Origin: Sinohyriopsis cumingii
Taxonomy: Eukaryota > Mollusca > Bivalvia > Unionida > Unionidae
Assembly: GCA_028554795.2 (NCBI GenBank)
Contig: CM068839.1
Location: 39,709,006-39,773,005, forward strand
Reading direction: 5' to 3'
Length of the DNA: 64,000 bases
The position numbers and the translations under genes were made by a program. Every line of letters starts with the position of its first letter. Position 1 is the first letter of the stretch. Below the pieces are notes generated by a model. The model had not been told where the DNA came from and searched no databases. It saw only the letters and a program-made list of their open reading frames with translations. Shown here in pieces: positions 12,701-25,600 of this stretch.

Positions 12701-15700
12701 AAAGTACCCGATTCATTTCACACATCATATTTTAAATGAATTAGATACTTTTAGCTACATTTAATGAAGCTGACCTGAAGATTTATGGAATTACAGATAG
12801 CATAAAATGTGTCATGCTGTGTGTGGAATGAAAGAACAGTAACTTCTGGTTTCGTAAATATTAATGGTATCACTGTATGCTATTATGCTATTTCAATGAT
12901 TCTAAAATGTGTGAGTGTGTGTGTGTGCATGTGAGTATGTGATTTGGATATTTAATGTAGCTTTAAAAATTGTTCAGTCATATCACAGACATGTTGCATC
13001 ATTTCCCATCCAGTAACATTATCCTGACATAAGGCCAACCAGTCTTAACACTAACCTCTTAATGCTGAGCATCGGGTAAGGCAGATACAACTATTCTTTA
13101 ATAAGTTTTTGGCATGACTCAGCTGGGGTTTTGAACCCACGACCTCCTGCATCCATGGTGAATGCCCTATCCAACTACTTAGGCCACCAGAGAGGTCGAT
13201 GCTAAAATGCTTTTTCCACAGTTTTGTTTTACGAGAGAGAGGGAGTGAAGAATACGTACTCCATTGCATTATCCTTCCTGTGCCTCATGATCAGAATAAA
13301 ATATGTCCAGACATGAGCATGATTTCAGCCTTTCTTCATGTTATCTTGTACCTTATTGAACCCTGTTTAGGTGAAGCTTTTGTAACAGTGAGAAAATGGA
13401 AACTATTAAAATACATATTATACTTCTTCAATTTCAGAGTTTCAATATTCACAACATTTATATCCAACACTCCATTCAAGATAAATCATAGGAATGGCAT
13501 GTTAGCACGCTGTGTACATTTTTGTGTGCAAGTAAAATGACTTTTCCTTTCCAGCAAAAAAGATTATTCTTTATCACTGAGTGCCTGTAGTTAAGTGGCA
13601 TTTTGATTTTTAGTAATGCTAATTGTTGCTTTAATTTGCTCTAACAATTCTGTCAAAAAGTACAAAAGATAACACTGGTCGAGAAACTTAAATGACTAAT
13701 CACCTGACATTTCCTGGCATTACTCGGTACTGTATTCTCAATTCATTATGGGTAGCCTCATTTCCCTATTAGTTGCCTCATTAATTTGATCTGGTATGCC
13801 AAATCTTAAATCAAACAGGTTGTACCTGGAACAACTTGACCATAGCTGCACCATATTTAAGCCATTTTGTTCTTGGGACAATGTATATCATAAATAAAAC
13901 TAGAAGGAATCGTTTACTCGGCTGTATTAATTGATAATGGAATATAGTATTGCCATTGTACATGAATAACATCACAATCATCAGGTAACTAAACAATACA
14001 ATGGTCCTGAAACCCCCCTCTCTCTTTCATATCAGGACATATTTTATGTGATCCAGAGTTGAAAGAAGAAAAATATGATGAAGTACATGTCTTTGTCATG
14101 GTTATTCATTTGCTAATTTGTCTATTCTCATGTACATGTGTGTAATCAAATTTAAACAACATATATTACTAGTGCATACTGCTTTAGTACAAGCACATTG
14201 ATGTATGTAAATTTAATATTGACAATCATGTAAATATTTTACAATCTTTCTCAGTGTCGGGTCCTATATCCAATATTTTTTGTACATGATCTTTTTATCA
14301 AAATGATAACTATTTTTACACATACTTTTGAAGGATATTTTCTGCCTATGAAAAATTACATGACATAAGATGAAGCAATTTAGATGACATAATCCAAACA
14401 TGTCAGTTTGGAGTATAAGATAAAACCCGATTTTCTGGTAAAAAAAGGTATAGAGTTATAAGGCAGGCAAACACAGTATCAATCCATAACAGGTTCACCA
14501 ACAAACCATATTATAATAATAATTATGATCCCACTAAAAGAAAGCATTAAAAAAACAGAGGGATGATGTTACACCTAAGTACTGTTTACCTAAGACACTA
14601 AACTTGCTGATGCAAGGTTCTAAGAGTCCTTCTTGAATAAGAAGACATGACAAAGCTTGGAAAAAATCCTGGATCATTCGAATCCCCTCTTCATAGAAAT
14701 CGTGAAGTCTGAAAACATAAAAAGACAATTATATGTGCAGTCATCCTCCTTTCTTCAAACAAGACCTTTTCATTTAAAGTGTACCTTTTGGAAGCAATTT
14801 CCTTTTTGACCCCCCCCCCCCAAAAAAAACTGAAATGTAAATTCTTTGAAAGCAAAGTTTTAAAAGTAAATTATGTTTCTCTGAGAATACTTACCCAATC
14901 ACATTAAATTAGGAATATTAACCTTCTACCTCGCAAGTCCAGCCCTACTAAAAGATGAAAATTGTCTAATCCTGTCCATCTTTTACATAGACAAAGGTCA
15001 GTAATTCTTGCCCATTACCTCCCATTGAAACTACCATGTGTCATCAATTTTTAGTTGAGCAAGACATTAACATGGATGCTTGCATCGCAGTGTGTTTGGG
15101 AGGGTTTTTAAGTAATGTGATTGGGTAAAGTATTCTTGGAGAAATATAATTTACTTTAAAAATTAGCTTTCCCCATCGAATACGTTTCCCAATCACATTA
15201 TGTTAGAAGAATAAGTAATAGGAAAAGGGGATGCTAAACATCTGGCCTCTACCTCGGGTATCCTTCTGGAGATGAGAGGCTGGATTCCCCATATGAAAGA
15301 CAGCACATTCTCCTAAAGATACAAGCAACACAGCCTGAGATCCCTTGACCTGGGACACAGATATATGGCTGAGAGGATGAATTTTTAGATTTTTCACCTA
15401 CCAAAATTTTCACTGGCGAATCCAGTGAAGCTAACAGGCTGTGTTAATGAATCTAGCTGGGTCTAGTGGCCATCTGTGCTGCTGCCACCAGCCCTTCCCG
15501 ATCCAATGTTTGTCTCTGCAACGCTAAATCTCGGATGTAAAAACTCAAAGAAAGTTGACTCTGTATGTCAGCCAACAGCTTCTGTAATGTCTCAGATCGA
15601 AATGTTGCATTTAAAAGTGAGGTTTGCTGAAATGGCTATAATCTTGTGAGCTGTAATCGTCAAGAGGCAACTCTGATCTTGAAAGATCGCAGAGTATGAC

Positions 15701-18700
15701 AAACCTATAACCCACTTCATGTGTCTTGTTTTCCGGCCTTGACCAGAAGAAACAGATGTTTGAGCAAGCCACGACTTGTCTCAGGTAATGCTTGAAGGTG
15801 AAGAAAATGGATCTGCATGGCTACTGCTCTTGACTTATCTATGGAAGAAAAAGGGGATGAATGATGACTCGCTGGTTAACTACCGATGGCAACCAATTCT
15901 TGGCAATGAAGCCTGGTTGTGTATGGAGAACTACAGAACCATTCGATCTGCACTGAAAATAGTTTGGGTCAACTGAAAGGGCATGCAGCTGACTGAACCT
16001 GCATGCAAAAACTAAAGCTATCAGGAAGCAAATTCTTGTATGATAGGAACTTCATCAAACATGAGCAAAAGTTTCAAACTTGCTTGAGTTGAGCCAAGTA
16101 AGAACCCAGGACAAACCATTTTGGAAATAATGTTATGGATTTTGGTTGCTGACATGATGGCATATCACATTTCTGAGAGATCTTTATCATGCCCAGTGTC
16201 ATATTTGCCATGATGATGGAATGTGTCCATGATCATAGATCGATAGCTTTTGATAGTGATCAAAGTCAACTGTTTTTCGTCAAAGAGCCAGAGAAAGCAG
16301 TCAGCCGTTTGATGGGCTGAGGCACACAAAGGGACAATATGATGGGTTTGGCACCAGTCATTAAGGACACGCTACTTTCCCTCATAAGCCTTCAGAGTGG
16401 AGGGCTTTCTTGCTCTGGAGATTCTCTCACAACCGAAGGTTTGAATAATTTGAGTCGCAAAGCTGAACTGATAAGAGCCAAGCATGTAAAAGAAGATGGT
16501 CCAGGCAAGGATAGAACACCCTTGACCGTGGTTACATGAGGAGATTCAGATTGGTGGGGATCTTCCTAGTTAGATCTATTGCTAGATCGAGTAGATCGGT
16601 GACCCAGGACTTGTCCCACCAGAGAGTGGCGATCAGAATTATCTTGCAATTTTGACCCCATAACTTCTAAATTATTTTTGGCATGATGACAGGGGTAGGG
16701 TAGGTAAAGGCCCCAAACCCCTCTCAAATGATTGACAGTGCATCCACAGCCCAGGCTTCTTGGTCTGGAACAGGAGAGACGAAGGTGGGCAACATGCCTC
16801 CTGGAACTGGGTTGGGACCGGTACTGGGGTACATCATGATGGGAGAGACCTCTATCTTTAAGCCGCTGAGCATCCCTTTCGAATGGACAGGGGCTAAGAG
16901 GTCCAAAACGCCTGTGCATGGGGAAGTAACAAATTAGAGGGGTAGTTAATAAGCTGTCTGTAGTAATGGGAATCAGTCAGAAATTCATAACTGATAATCG
17001 GTTCCACTTAACCAACTGATAATCGATTATAATCGGTTACTAAGAGGAAATTTTAATTTTTGTTTGTTACTCAGTTATATATTTGATCAATAGTTCAAGA
17101 TGTTAGTAAATGTACAGGAGTAATCTCTTTTAATGACATGTATACTTTCACCTTATAATAATATTACATTTTTGTCTATTGTGTTGTGTGTTATTTTTGT
17201 TCTACATCTTTGTTAAATGAATGCAACTTTTTATGGCTGATAAGTCATATGCAACTGAAATACTGCTACAATCCCCCAAAATTCTTTCAGTCATATGTGA
17301 TGTGTCTATAATTTTAAGTGTAGAAGGACATGCTTTTCTTGTTTGTCATTGTTTACAAATACTGCAAATAATGTTGCATTTAAAACTGAAAAAAATCATC
17401 AAAATGTGTTTAAATTTATTAACTCAACTATTTAACAACTTTATCATGTAATAATGGCTATATGTTCCTAATTATGAAATTTTGCACCTATGAAATATCA
17501 TATGGTTTTATATTTGTAGTTGTGAAGGGAATTGATAAATTTCAGGTTAACTTTAGTGGCTGGGAGTTTTACTAACCTTTGTGCTTTGCATACAACTAAA
17601 AAGTAGTCTCCCTTTACACATAATTGATTATGGAGTTTCACAATCGATTATCTTATTGGTTCGCTCAACCAACTGATGATCAATTAAAATCGATAATCGG
17701 AACAACACTAGATGTCTGACTCAGAACATGTTCAATTCATCCTTCAAATATCAACAGAGACCCAAACAGAGTCATCCGCAAAGCAACCATAAGGTGCAGT
17801 TTAAGTGGTACCAACTACAGACATGCATCACAACAGATAACATCAAGATTGGCAGAAACCTTCAAGGTAGTGGCCTTAGTATGGTGAACTGCTAAGGACA
17901 CAAGTGATCCTAGCCATTGCCTCTCATACATGGCTATCGTTGGGTTCTCATCCAGCAATAAAGAAAAACACTTTAAGATTGTGCTTAATATAAAAAGCAT
18001 TAACATTGATCCTAATCAATGGTGTTGATGGATGGAGGGGTTCATGGGCATGCACAGATGATTAGGGATCACTGTGTTGAGTGTACGCTATGTTGTGTAT
18101 GCTGTTTATGAATTTTAGTGAAAAAATATGTTGTGCAATTTTGGTCATTACTAGTGCTAATATAATGTATTACGAAAAGATAAATAAGAGGAATTTTACA
18201 AAAAGCTACAGTAGTTCAGTTGGAAGTGTCCAATGGATTTTACATGGAGCTACAGTAGTTCAGTTGGAAGTGTCCAATGGATTTTATATGGAGCTACAGT
18301 AGTTCAGTTGGCAGTGTCCAATGGATTTTACATGGAGCTACAGTAGTTCAGTTGGTAGTGTCCAATGGATTTTACATGGAGCTACAGTAGTTCAGTTGGC
18401 AGTGTCCAATGGATTTTACATGGAGCTACAGTAGTTCAGTTGGTAGTGTCCAATGGATTTTACATGGAGCCATAGTAGTTCAGTTGGAAGTGTCCAATGG
18501 ATTTTACATGGAGCTACAGTAGTTCAGTTGGTAGTGTCCAATGGATTTTACATCGAGTCATAGTAGTTCAGTTGGAAGTGTCCAATGGATTTTACATGCA
18601 GCTACAGTAGTTCAGTTGGAAGTGTCCAATGGATTTTACATGCAGCCATAGTAGTTCAGTTGGAAGTGTCCAAAGGATTTTACATGGAGCTACAGTAGTT

Positions 18701-21700
18701 CAGTTGGTAGTGTCCAATGGATTTTACATGGAGCCATAGTAGTTCAGCTGGAAGTGTCCAATGGATTTTACATGGAACTACAGTAGTTCAGTTGGAAGTG
18801 TCCAATGGATTTTACATGGAGCTACAGTAGTTCAGATGGAAGTGTCCAATCGATTTTACATGGAGCCACAGTAGCTCAGATGGAAGTGTCCAATCGATTT
18901 TATATGGAGCCACAGTAGCTCAGTTGGAAGTGTCCAATGGATTTTATATGGAGCCACAGTAGCTCAGATGGAAGTGTTGAATGGATTTTACATGGAGCCA
19001 CAGTAGCTCAGATGGAAGTGTGCAATGGATTTTATATGGAGCCACAGTAGCTCAGTTGGAAGTGCCCAATGGATTTTACATGGAGCTACAGTAGTTCAGT
19101 TGGCAGTGTCCAATGGATTTTACATGGAACTACAGTAGTTCAGTTGGCAGCATTCAATGGATTTTATATGGAGCCACAGTAGCTCAGTTGGAAGTGCCCA
19201 ATGGATTTTACATGGAGCTACAGTAGTTCAGTTGGCAGTGTCCAATGGATTTTACATGGAACTACAGTAGTTCAGTTGGCAGCATTCAATGGATTTTATA
19301 TGGAGCCACAGTAGCTCAGTTGGAAGTGCCCAATGGATTTTACATGGAGCTACAGTAGTTCAGTTGGCAGTGTCCAATGGATTTTACATGGAACTACAGT
19401 AGTTCAGTTGGCAGCATCCAATGGATTTTATATGGAGCCACAGTAGCTCAGTTGGAAGTGCCCAATGGATTTTACATGGAGCTACAGTAGTTCAGTTGGC
19501 AGTGTCCAATGGATTTTACATGGAACTACAGTAGTTCAGTTGGCAGCATCCAATGGATTTTATATGGAGCCACAGTAGCTCAGTTGGAAGTGCCCAATGG
19601 ATTTTACATGGAGCTACAGTAGTTCAGTTGGCAGTGTCCAATGGATTTGACATGGAGCTACAGTAGTTCAGTTGGTAGTGTCCAATGGATTTTACACAGA
19701 GCCACAGTAGTTCAGTTGGAAGTGTTCAGTGGATTTTACACAGAGCCACAGTAGTTCAGTTGGCAGTGTCCAATGGATTTTACATGGAACCACAGTAGTT
19801 CAGTTGGAAGTGTCCAATGGATTTTACATGGAGCCACAGTAGTTCAGTTGGCAGTATCCAATGGATTTGACATGGAGCCACAGTAGTTCAGTTGGCAGTG
19901 TCCAATGGATTTTATATGGAGCCACAGTAGCTCAGTTGGAAGTGTCCAATGGATTTTAGATTTTACATGGAGCCACAGTAGTTAAGTTCGAAGTGTCCAA
20001 TGGATTTTACACAGAGCCACAGTAGTTCAGTTGGAAGTGTCCAATGGATTTTATATGGAGCCACAGTAGTTCAGATGGAAGTGTCCAATGGATTTTATAT
20101 AGAGCCACAGTAGCTCAGTTGGAAGTGTCCAATGGATTTTACATGGAGCCACAGTAGCTCAGATGGAAGTGTCCAATGGATTTTATATGGAGCCACAGTA
20201 GCTCAGATGGAAGTGTCCAATGGATTTTACATGGAGCCACAGTACCTCAGATGGAAGTGTCCAATGGATTTTATATGGAGCCACAGTAGCTCAGTTGGAA
20301 GTGTCCAATGATTTTACATGGAGCCACAGTAGCTCAGATGGAAGTGTCCAATGGATTTTACATGGAGCCACAGTAGTTCAGTTGGAAGTGTCCAACGGAT
20401 TTTACATGGAGCCACAGTAGCTCAGATGGAAGTGTCCAATGGATTTTATATGGAGCCACAGTAGCTCAGTTGGAAGTGTCCAATGGATTTTACATGGAGC
20501 CACAGTAGCTCAGATGGAAGTGTCCAATAGATTTTATATGGAGCCACAGTAGCTCAGATGGAAGTCCAAACGATTTTATATGGAGCCACTGTAGCTCAGT
20601 TGGAAGTGTCCAATGGATTTTACATGGAGCCACAGTAGCTCAGATGGAAGTGTCCAATCGATTTTACATGGAGCCACAGTAGTTCAGTTGGAAGTGTCCA
20701 ATGGATTTTAGATTTTACATGGAGCCACAGTAGTTCAGTTGGAAGTGTCCAATGGATTTTACACAGAGCCACAGTAGTTCAGTTGGAAGTGTCCAATGGA
20801 TTTTACACAGAGCCACAGTAGTTCAGTTGGAAGTGTGTCCAAGAGTAGCTGGTTCAATATCTGCCCATGCCTCCCCACAGAGTAACCTCGGGAAAGACAC
20901 TTAGCTCCCATTTCCTCAGCATAATATAGTCAATGATGTACTAAAAATGCTATTTAAACAAAATAACGACAATGGCCAAAGAGAATGAATGGTGGTTGTC
21001 ATTGTGGCATTGGAAATGGATCTTGGAAGTAAGTTTGAATGAAGGCATGACCAAAAAAATAGCACAGCTTGAAACCATAATCATCTGGTTCTGAAATGCT
21101 TTCTCCTGACTAATAATTATGGCAAATAGTACCTCCTGCTGACATGTCATACTAGGCTCTGTGTCTGTGTGTGTATGTATGTATGTATGCATGCATGCAT
21201 GTATGTATGTATATATATATATATTTTTTCTTCTTATGATTTTAAACTAATCATTAATGCATGGTGTATAAATGGCTTCAAGTGATCAAACTTCCCAAAC
21301 ATTTCTATGACAACTTCTGTAAAATTTCACCATTTTCAATGGGGTATCAGTTACATCAAAGGGTATCAGTTTTCTTTGATTCTGTGGTTGCCATACGTTG
21401 TGAATTTAAAAACACAACAAATAATTTTGCAAGCAGTTGGACCTCATCGAAAATCCATGAATCTGACTACTAACAAAAATGCCATTATTTAAAAAATCCC
21501 CCTTACTCATGGAAATAACTGAACTTCAATTTATTTATATTTGTCATAAATTCAAACATCAGCAAGATGAGATTTAATACTCATTGTATAAAATTTTCAG
21601 TACAATATTCCTTTGTTGTCAAGGTAACAAACCCTGGAAAGAGTGTTAAAAGCATTACTCCATGAGGTTTAAACATGCGTTGCAAAAACATTGCGTATTA

Positions 21701-22601
21701 TCTTAGGTTTTTTAACGTGAATGTGTACAGATGTGAATGTTATTGTTGATTCACAAAAAATCAACATTTACATATTTTAAAAACGACATAATTTGTGAAA
21801 CTGACAATGTCAAACTCAGGTTTTTTTCATTGATAAAGCAAAGTTTTTCCATGCTATCCTAGATCAAATTTTCAAAAGCAAACCACTGATTAATGTTAGA
21901 TACTTTATTTATGTCACCTAGATAATAATATTAAAACAGTGTTTAATTGGTCATGAGAAATGAGTTGAGTTCTTATGGTGGGTAGGATTTTCTTGCCTTT
22001 TAACTGTTATTTTACCAGGTACTAATTAATGAGATAATAAAAACATATCAAGTTTTTAAATTTATTGTAATACAAGAAACATTTTCAGAAACAGAGATCA
22101 AAACAAAAACAACAGATGATAAAGTTGTGACAGTGATACTTTTCATGTATAAATACAAGATGGCATATCACATTTATGATTCCATTGAAACTAAATGAAA
22201 AGAAATAAATAAAACAAATTTCACATACTGAAACTGATTTAATTGGTAGTTATTTCATACACTGCTGCCATTTTCATGGATTCAAATATCAACAAATATT
22301 ACTATTTACAATATACTGAGAATTTTCTAGGAAACAAATTGAACAAAATATTTTGTATTAAAATTGTGATCTGCATTATGTTTATTCAAATTTCCAGGCA
22401 CTAACCGTGAACCTCAATGGAATAATGGAGTGATATATTATGGCTCCATTTACCAGTTATGATAGCTGGGTTTTTTCATCTTCAATAAATATGGATCCAA
22501 TTCATTCGTTTGGCACTTTCTATGGAAAGAAAAAGGGATACACACCTGACTCCACGTCATGAACAGGTTCACAAGTTATGCAGGTGTGTTACCAAGGCAA
22601 A

Positions 22602-22662
<61 letters not shown>

Positions 22663-25600
22663 ATATTAAATACCAAATTGGCACAATATTCATGATTTTC
22701 TTCTTGTTACCATCTGAATTTTGCAATACAGTTGGGTTTTAAAAATCAAAATTCTGGTTGTCAGGTGGCAGAGTGAAAAACAATTTGACATACCTATCAC
22801 AGAATGTCTCATACAGTTGTATGTTCAAGTTGTCTTGGATTCTTACTGACAGTTCTTTCAATTTAAGATCTTGACTCTGAAAAAAAGACAAATCAAGCAA
22901 GTTCAGACTTAAGAAGAATAATTACACTAATTTAACATACAGTGGCATGCCGTTACACTAATTTAACATACAGTGGCATGCCGTTACACTAATTTAACAT
23001 ACAGTGGCATGCCGTTACACTAAATTAACATACAGCAAAATGCTGTTACACTGAATTAACATAGTGACATGCTGTTCAATAATATATATATATGTATATA
23101 ACCGACCAATTGGTTTTCTTTATGTGAGTAACTTCCTTTAACTGTATTCCATACCCCAAGTCCACAAAGTCTGGTCCATAGATGTAATGTTATTAAACAG
23201 AAACACTCTTAGTTTTTTAGGGACTCAACCTATGACCCTGGATCTAATAGGGTTCTTTCTTACCCAAGTACAATACAAACAGTGGTTGGTAACCAGAGAT
23301 GGTGAATAACTTAAATTCCTGTGCAGAAGCAAAACTGGCAACATAATGATAGATGAATGAATGGCCAATACACTTTGCATTATATCTAGTGTATTACAAA
23401 TTTAAATTTTGGGTGAATAAGATTTCTTTAATCCAACAATAAAAGAGAAATATCCTTCAGATCTTACCATTATCATAAAGCAGAAAAAAGGAATCACTTT
23501 GTCACAGTTTTACAAAAAAAAAACAAATGTTGTTGTTGTTCCTGTTGTAGGGTTTAATGCCATTTTTCAGCACACGATAGGCTGTACATGGCGGCCAGTA
23601 TTAATGGTGGAGGAAGAACCGGGAAAACCCTGGAAAGAACCACCGACCCATGAGAAGCTACTGGCAAGCTTTCTCACATGCCCACATTGGCTGAATCCGA
23701 GACTCGAACCCACGCAGAAAAAAGAAATGTAGTGCTGCCCATGATCACACTATTTCCCAGAATAATTGTTATGACATTTAATGTTTAAACATCTTGAAAG
23801 GCCCCAAAAGTCTTTCGCAGCTTTAATTTCTTTTTCTTCAGGGTGACTACAGTGCCAGGCTGCCAACTATGAAGAAATGATCCACACTGCTCACTTTTTT
23901 TTGTGAGGTATAAGGTATAATGTACCCATTATTGGCATAAAACTTAAATTCATGTATTCTCTACAAAGTCCAAAAGATCTGTCCACAAAAATAGGTTATC
24001 ACTGATTTCTTGAAAGTACTGAATCTATAAAATGATTTCCAATTTTGATGATTAATGTGAGTAAAAGGCAAACTCACAGTAACTGTAGAAAAGTTATCAT
24101 AAAGTTAAGCATCTCTGCTTCAATAAACATGATGACTAATGATGACTGGCTCCCTACAATTGAATGCAAACACATGTATATTTGCTGCTAGGATTCATCT
24201 TGAAGCTCACGTATCAAGACAAGAATAGTCAGTTTATGTCTATACAAGTGCAATGTTGGACTCAAAATGTGTGAGGAATCAACAAACTAAATTGGATGAA
24301 CTGATTGGAAAATAAGGGGAAGTGACTCTAATGTCAAATTTTGTAATGGCAAAATAAATTCATCAACAACTGTTATTTTTCTGGTTTTGCAAATCAAATA
24401 GAAATTAAATATACAACATATACTTTTTAAAAATATAAAAAGCTTTCAATATTAAATTGGAAATATTTCTTCAAAACTTTATTAACAGCAGTAAACAGCA
24501 ACCTCAAAAACAGGTGTTTCTAAACAAAAAGGTGACTTACACTCGTCAAAGGCAACTCCTCTCATTACATTGTTTCCTCACAGGACAATTTAGGATGGCC
24601 TCATGCCATACTCTTATTTCCACACAAGGATATATTTTACATTTTGCCAAGCCTTTTTATTTTCAAAAACTTGTCCTTTTGTTTGCTTACTAAATTCCTC
24701 TTTTCTTGTCTTCCAAAATACCTCAGTTTGTGTCTTCCAAAATGCCCCATTTCATGTCTTCTAAAATGCTTCATCTTGTGTCTTCCATGATGCCCCATTT
24801 CCTTTTCCTGTCTTCCAAAATGCCCCATTTCCTGTCTTCCAAAATGTTCATTTTCCCATCTTTCAAAATTCATCTTTTTGTGCCTTCCAAAAATGCCCCA
24901 TTTCAGGTCTTCCAAAATGTCCCATTCTGTGTCTTCATTGATTCCCCATTTTCTGTCTTCCAAAATGCCTCATTTCTTGTCTTCCAAAAATGCCCCATCT
25001 TGTGTCTTCCAAAATTCATCTTTTTGTGTCATTCAAAAATGCCAAATTTTGTCTTCCACAATGCCCCATTTCCTATCTTCCAAAATGCTTCATTTCTTGT
25101 CTTCCAAAATGTCCTATTACTTGTCTTCCAAAGTTACCTTTTTCCTGCCTTCCAAAATTCCACTTTTCCTATCTTCCTAACAAAAATGGTCACTGACATG
25201 CTTAATATAATTTCTGTGATCACAAGTGGCAGTGCCCAAAGCTCAGTTCATTACCAACACAGTGATGCATAAACAGTAACAAAGGAGTCTTTGTTTATTT
25301 GAACTGTTTGCAGCAGTGTGTCTACCCACAGTACCGCTTTTAATTTCCATTGGGCATAAAACGATTGCTTATATATTCTATTTATTTTCAATTTTTCTTA
25401 GGATCATGAGTAGCAATATGCACATGCCCAAAGCTTTACTTACACATTGTGTAGCAGGTCAATGCTAATATTTTCAAATGCAGTTGAGTACATATGATTA
25501 TAGGGATCATCTTTCCTAATATGAACTGTACTTGCAGCCAGATGGTATGGTCAATTTTTTTACATTCTAAAGGATATGCTTATTTTTCCAACTTCCATAT

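Noticed and set aside
16566-16937. Overlapping frames on both strands in the higher-GC tract
   Set aside because: Three phases are open at once, which is expected from composition; no domain is recognised.
24637-25272. Long repeat proteins on both strands
   Set aside because: They are explained fully by a 24-bp tandem repeat; no codon bias, start context or non-repeat part is seen.
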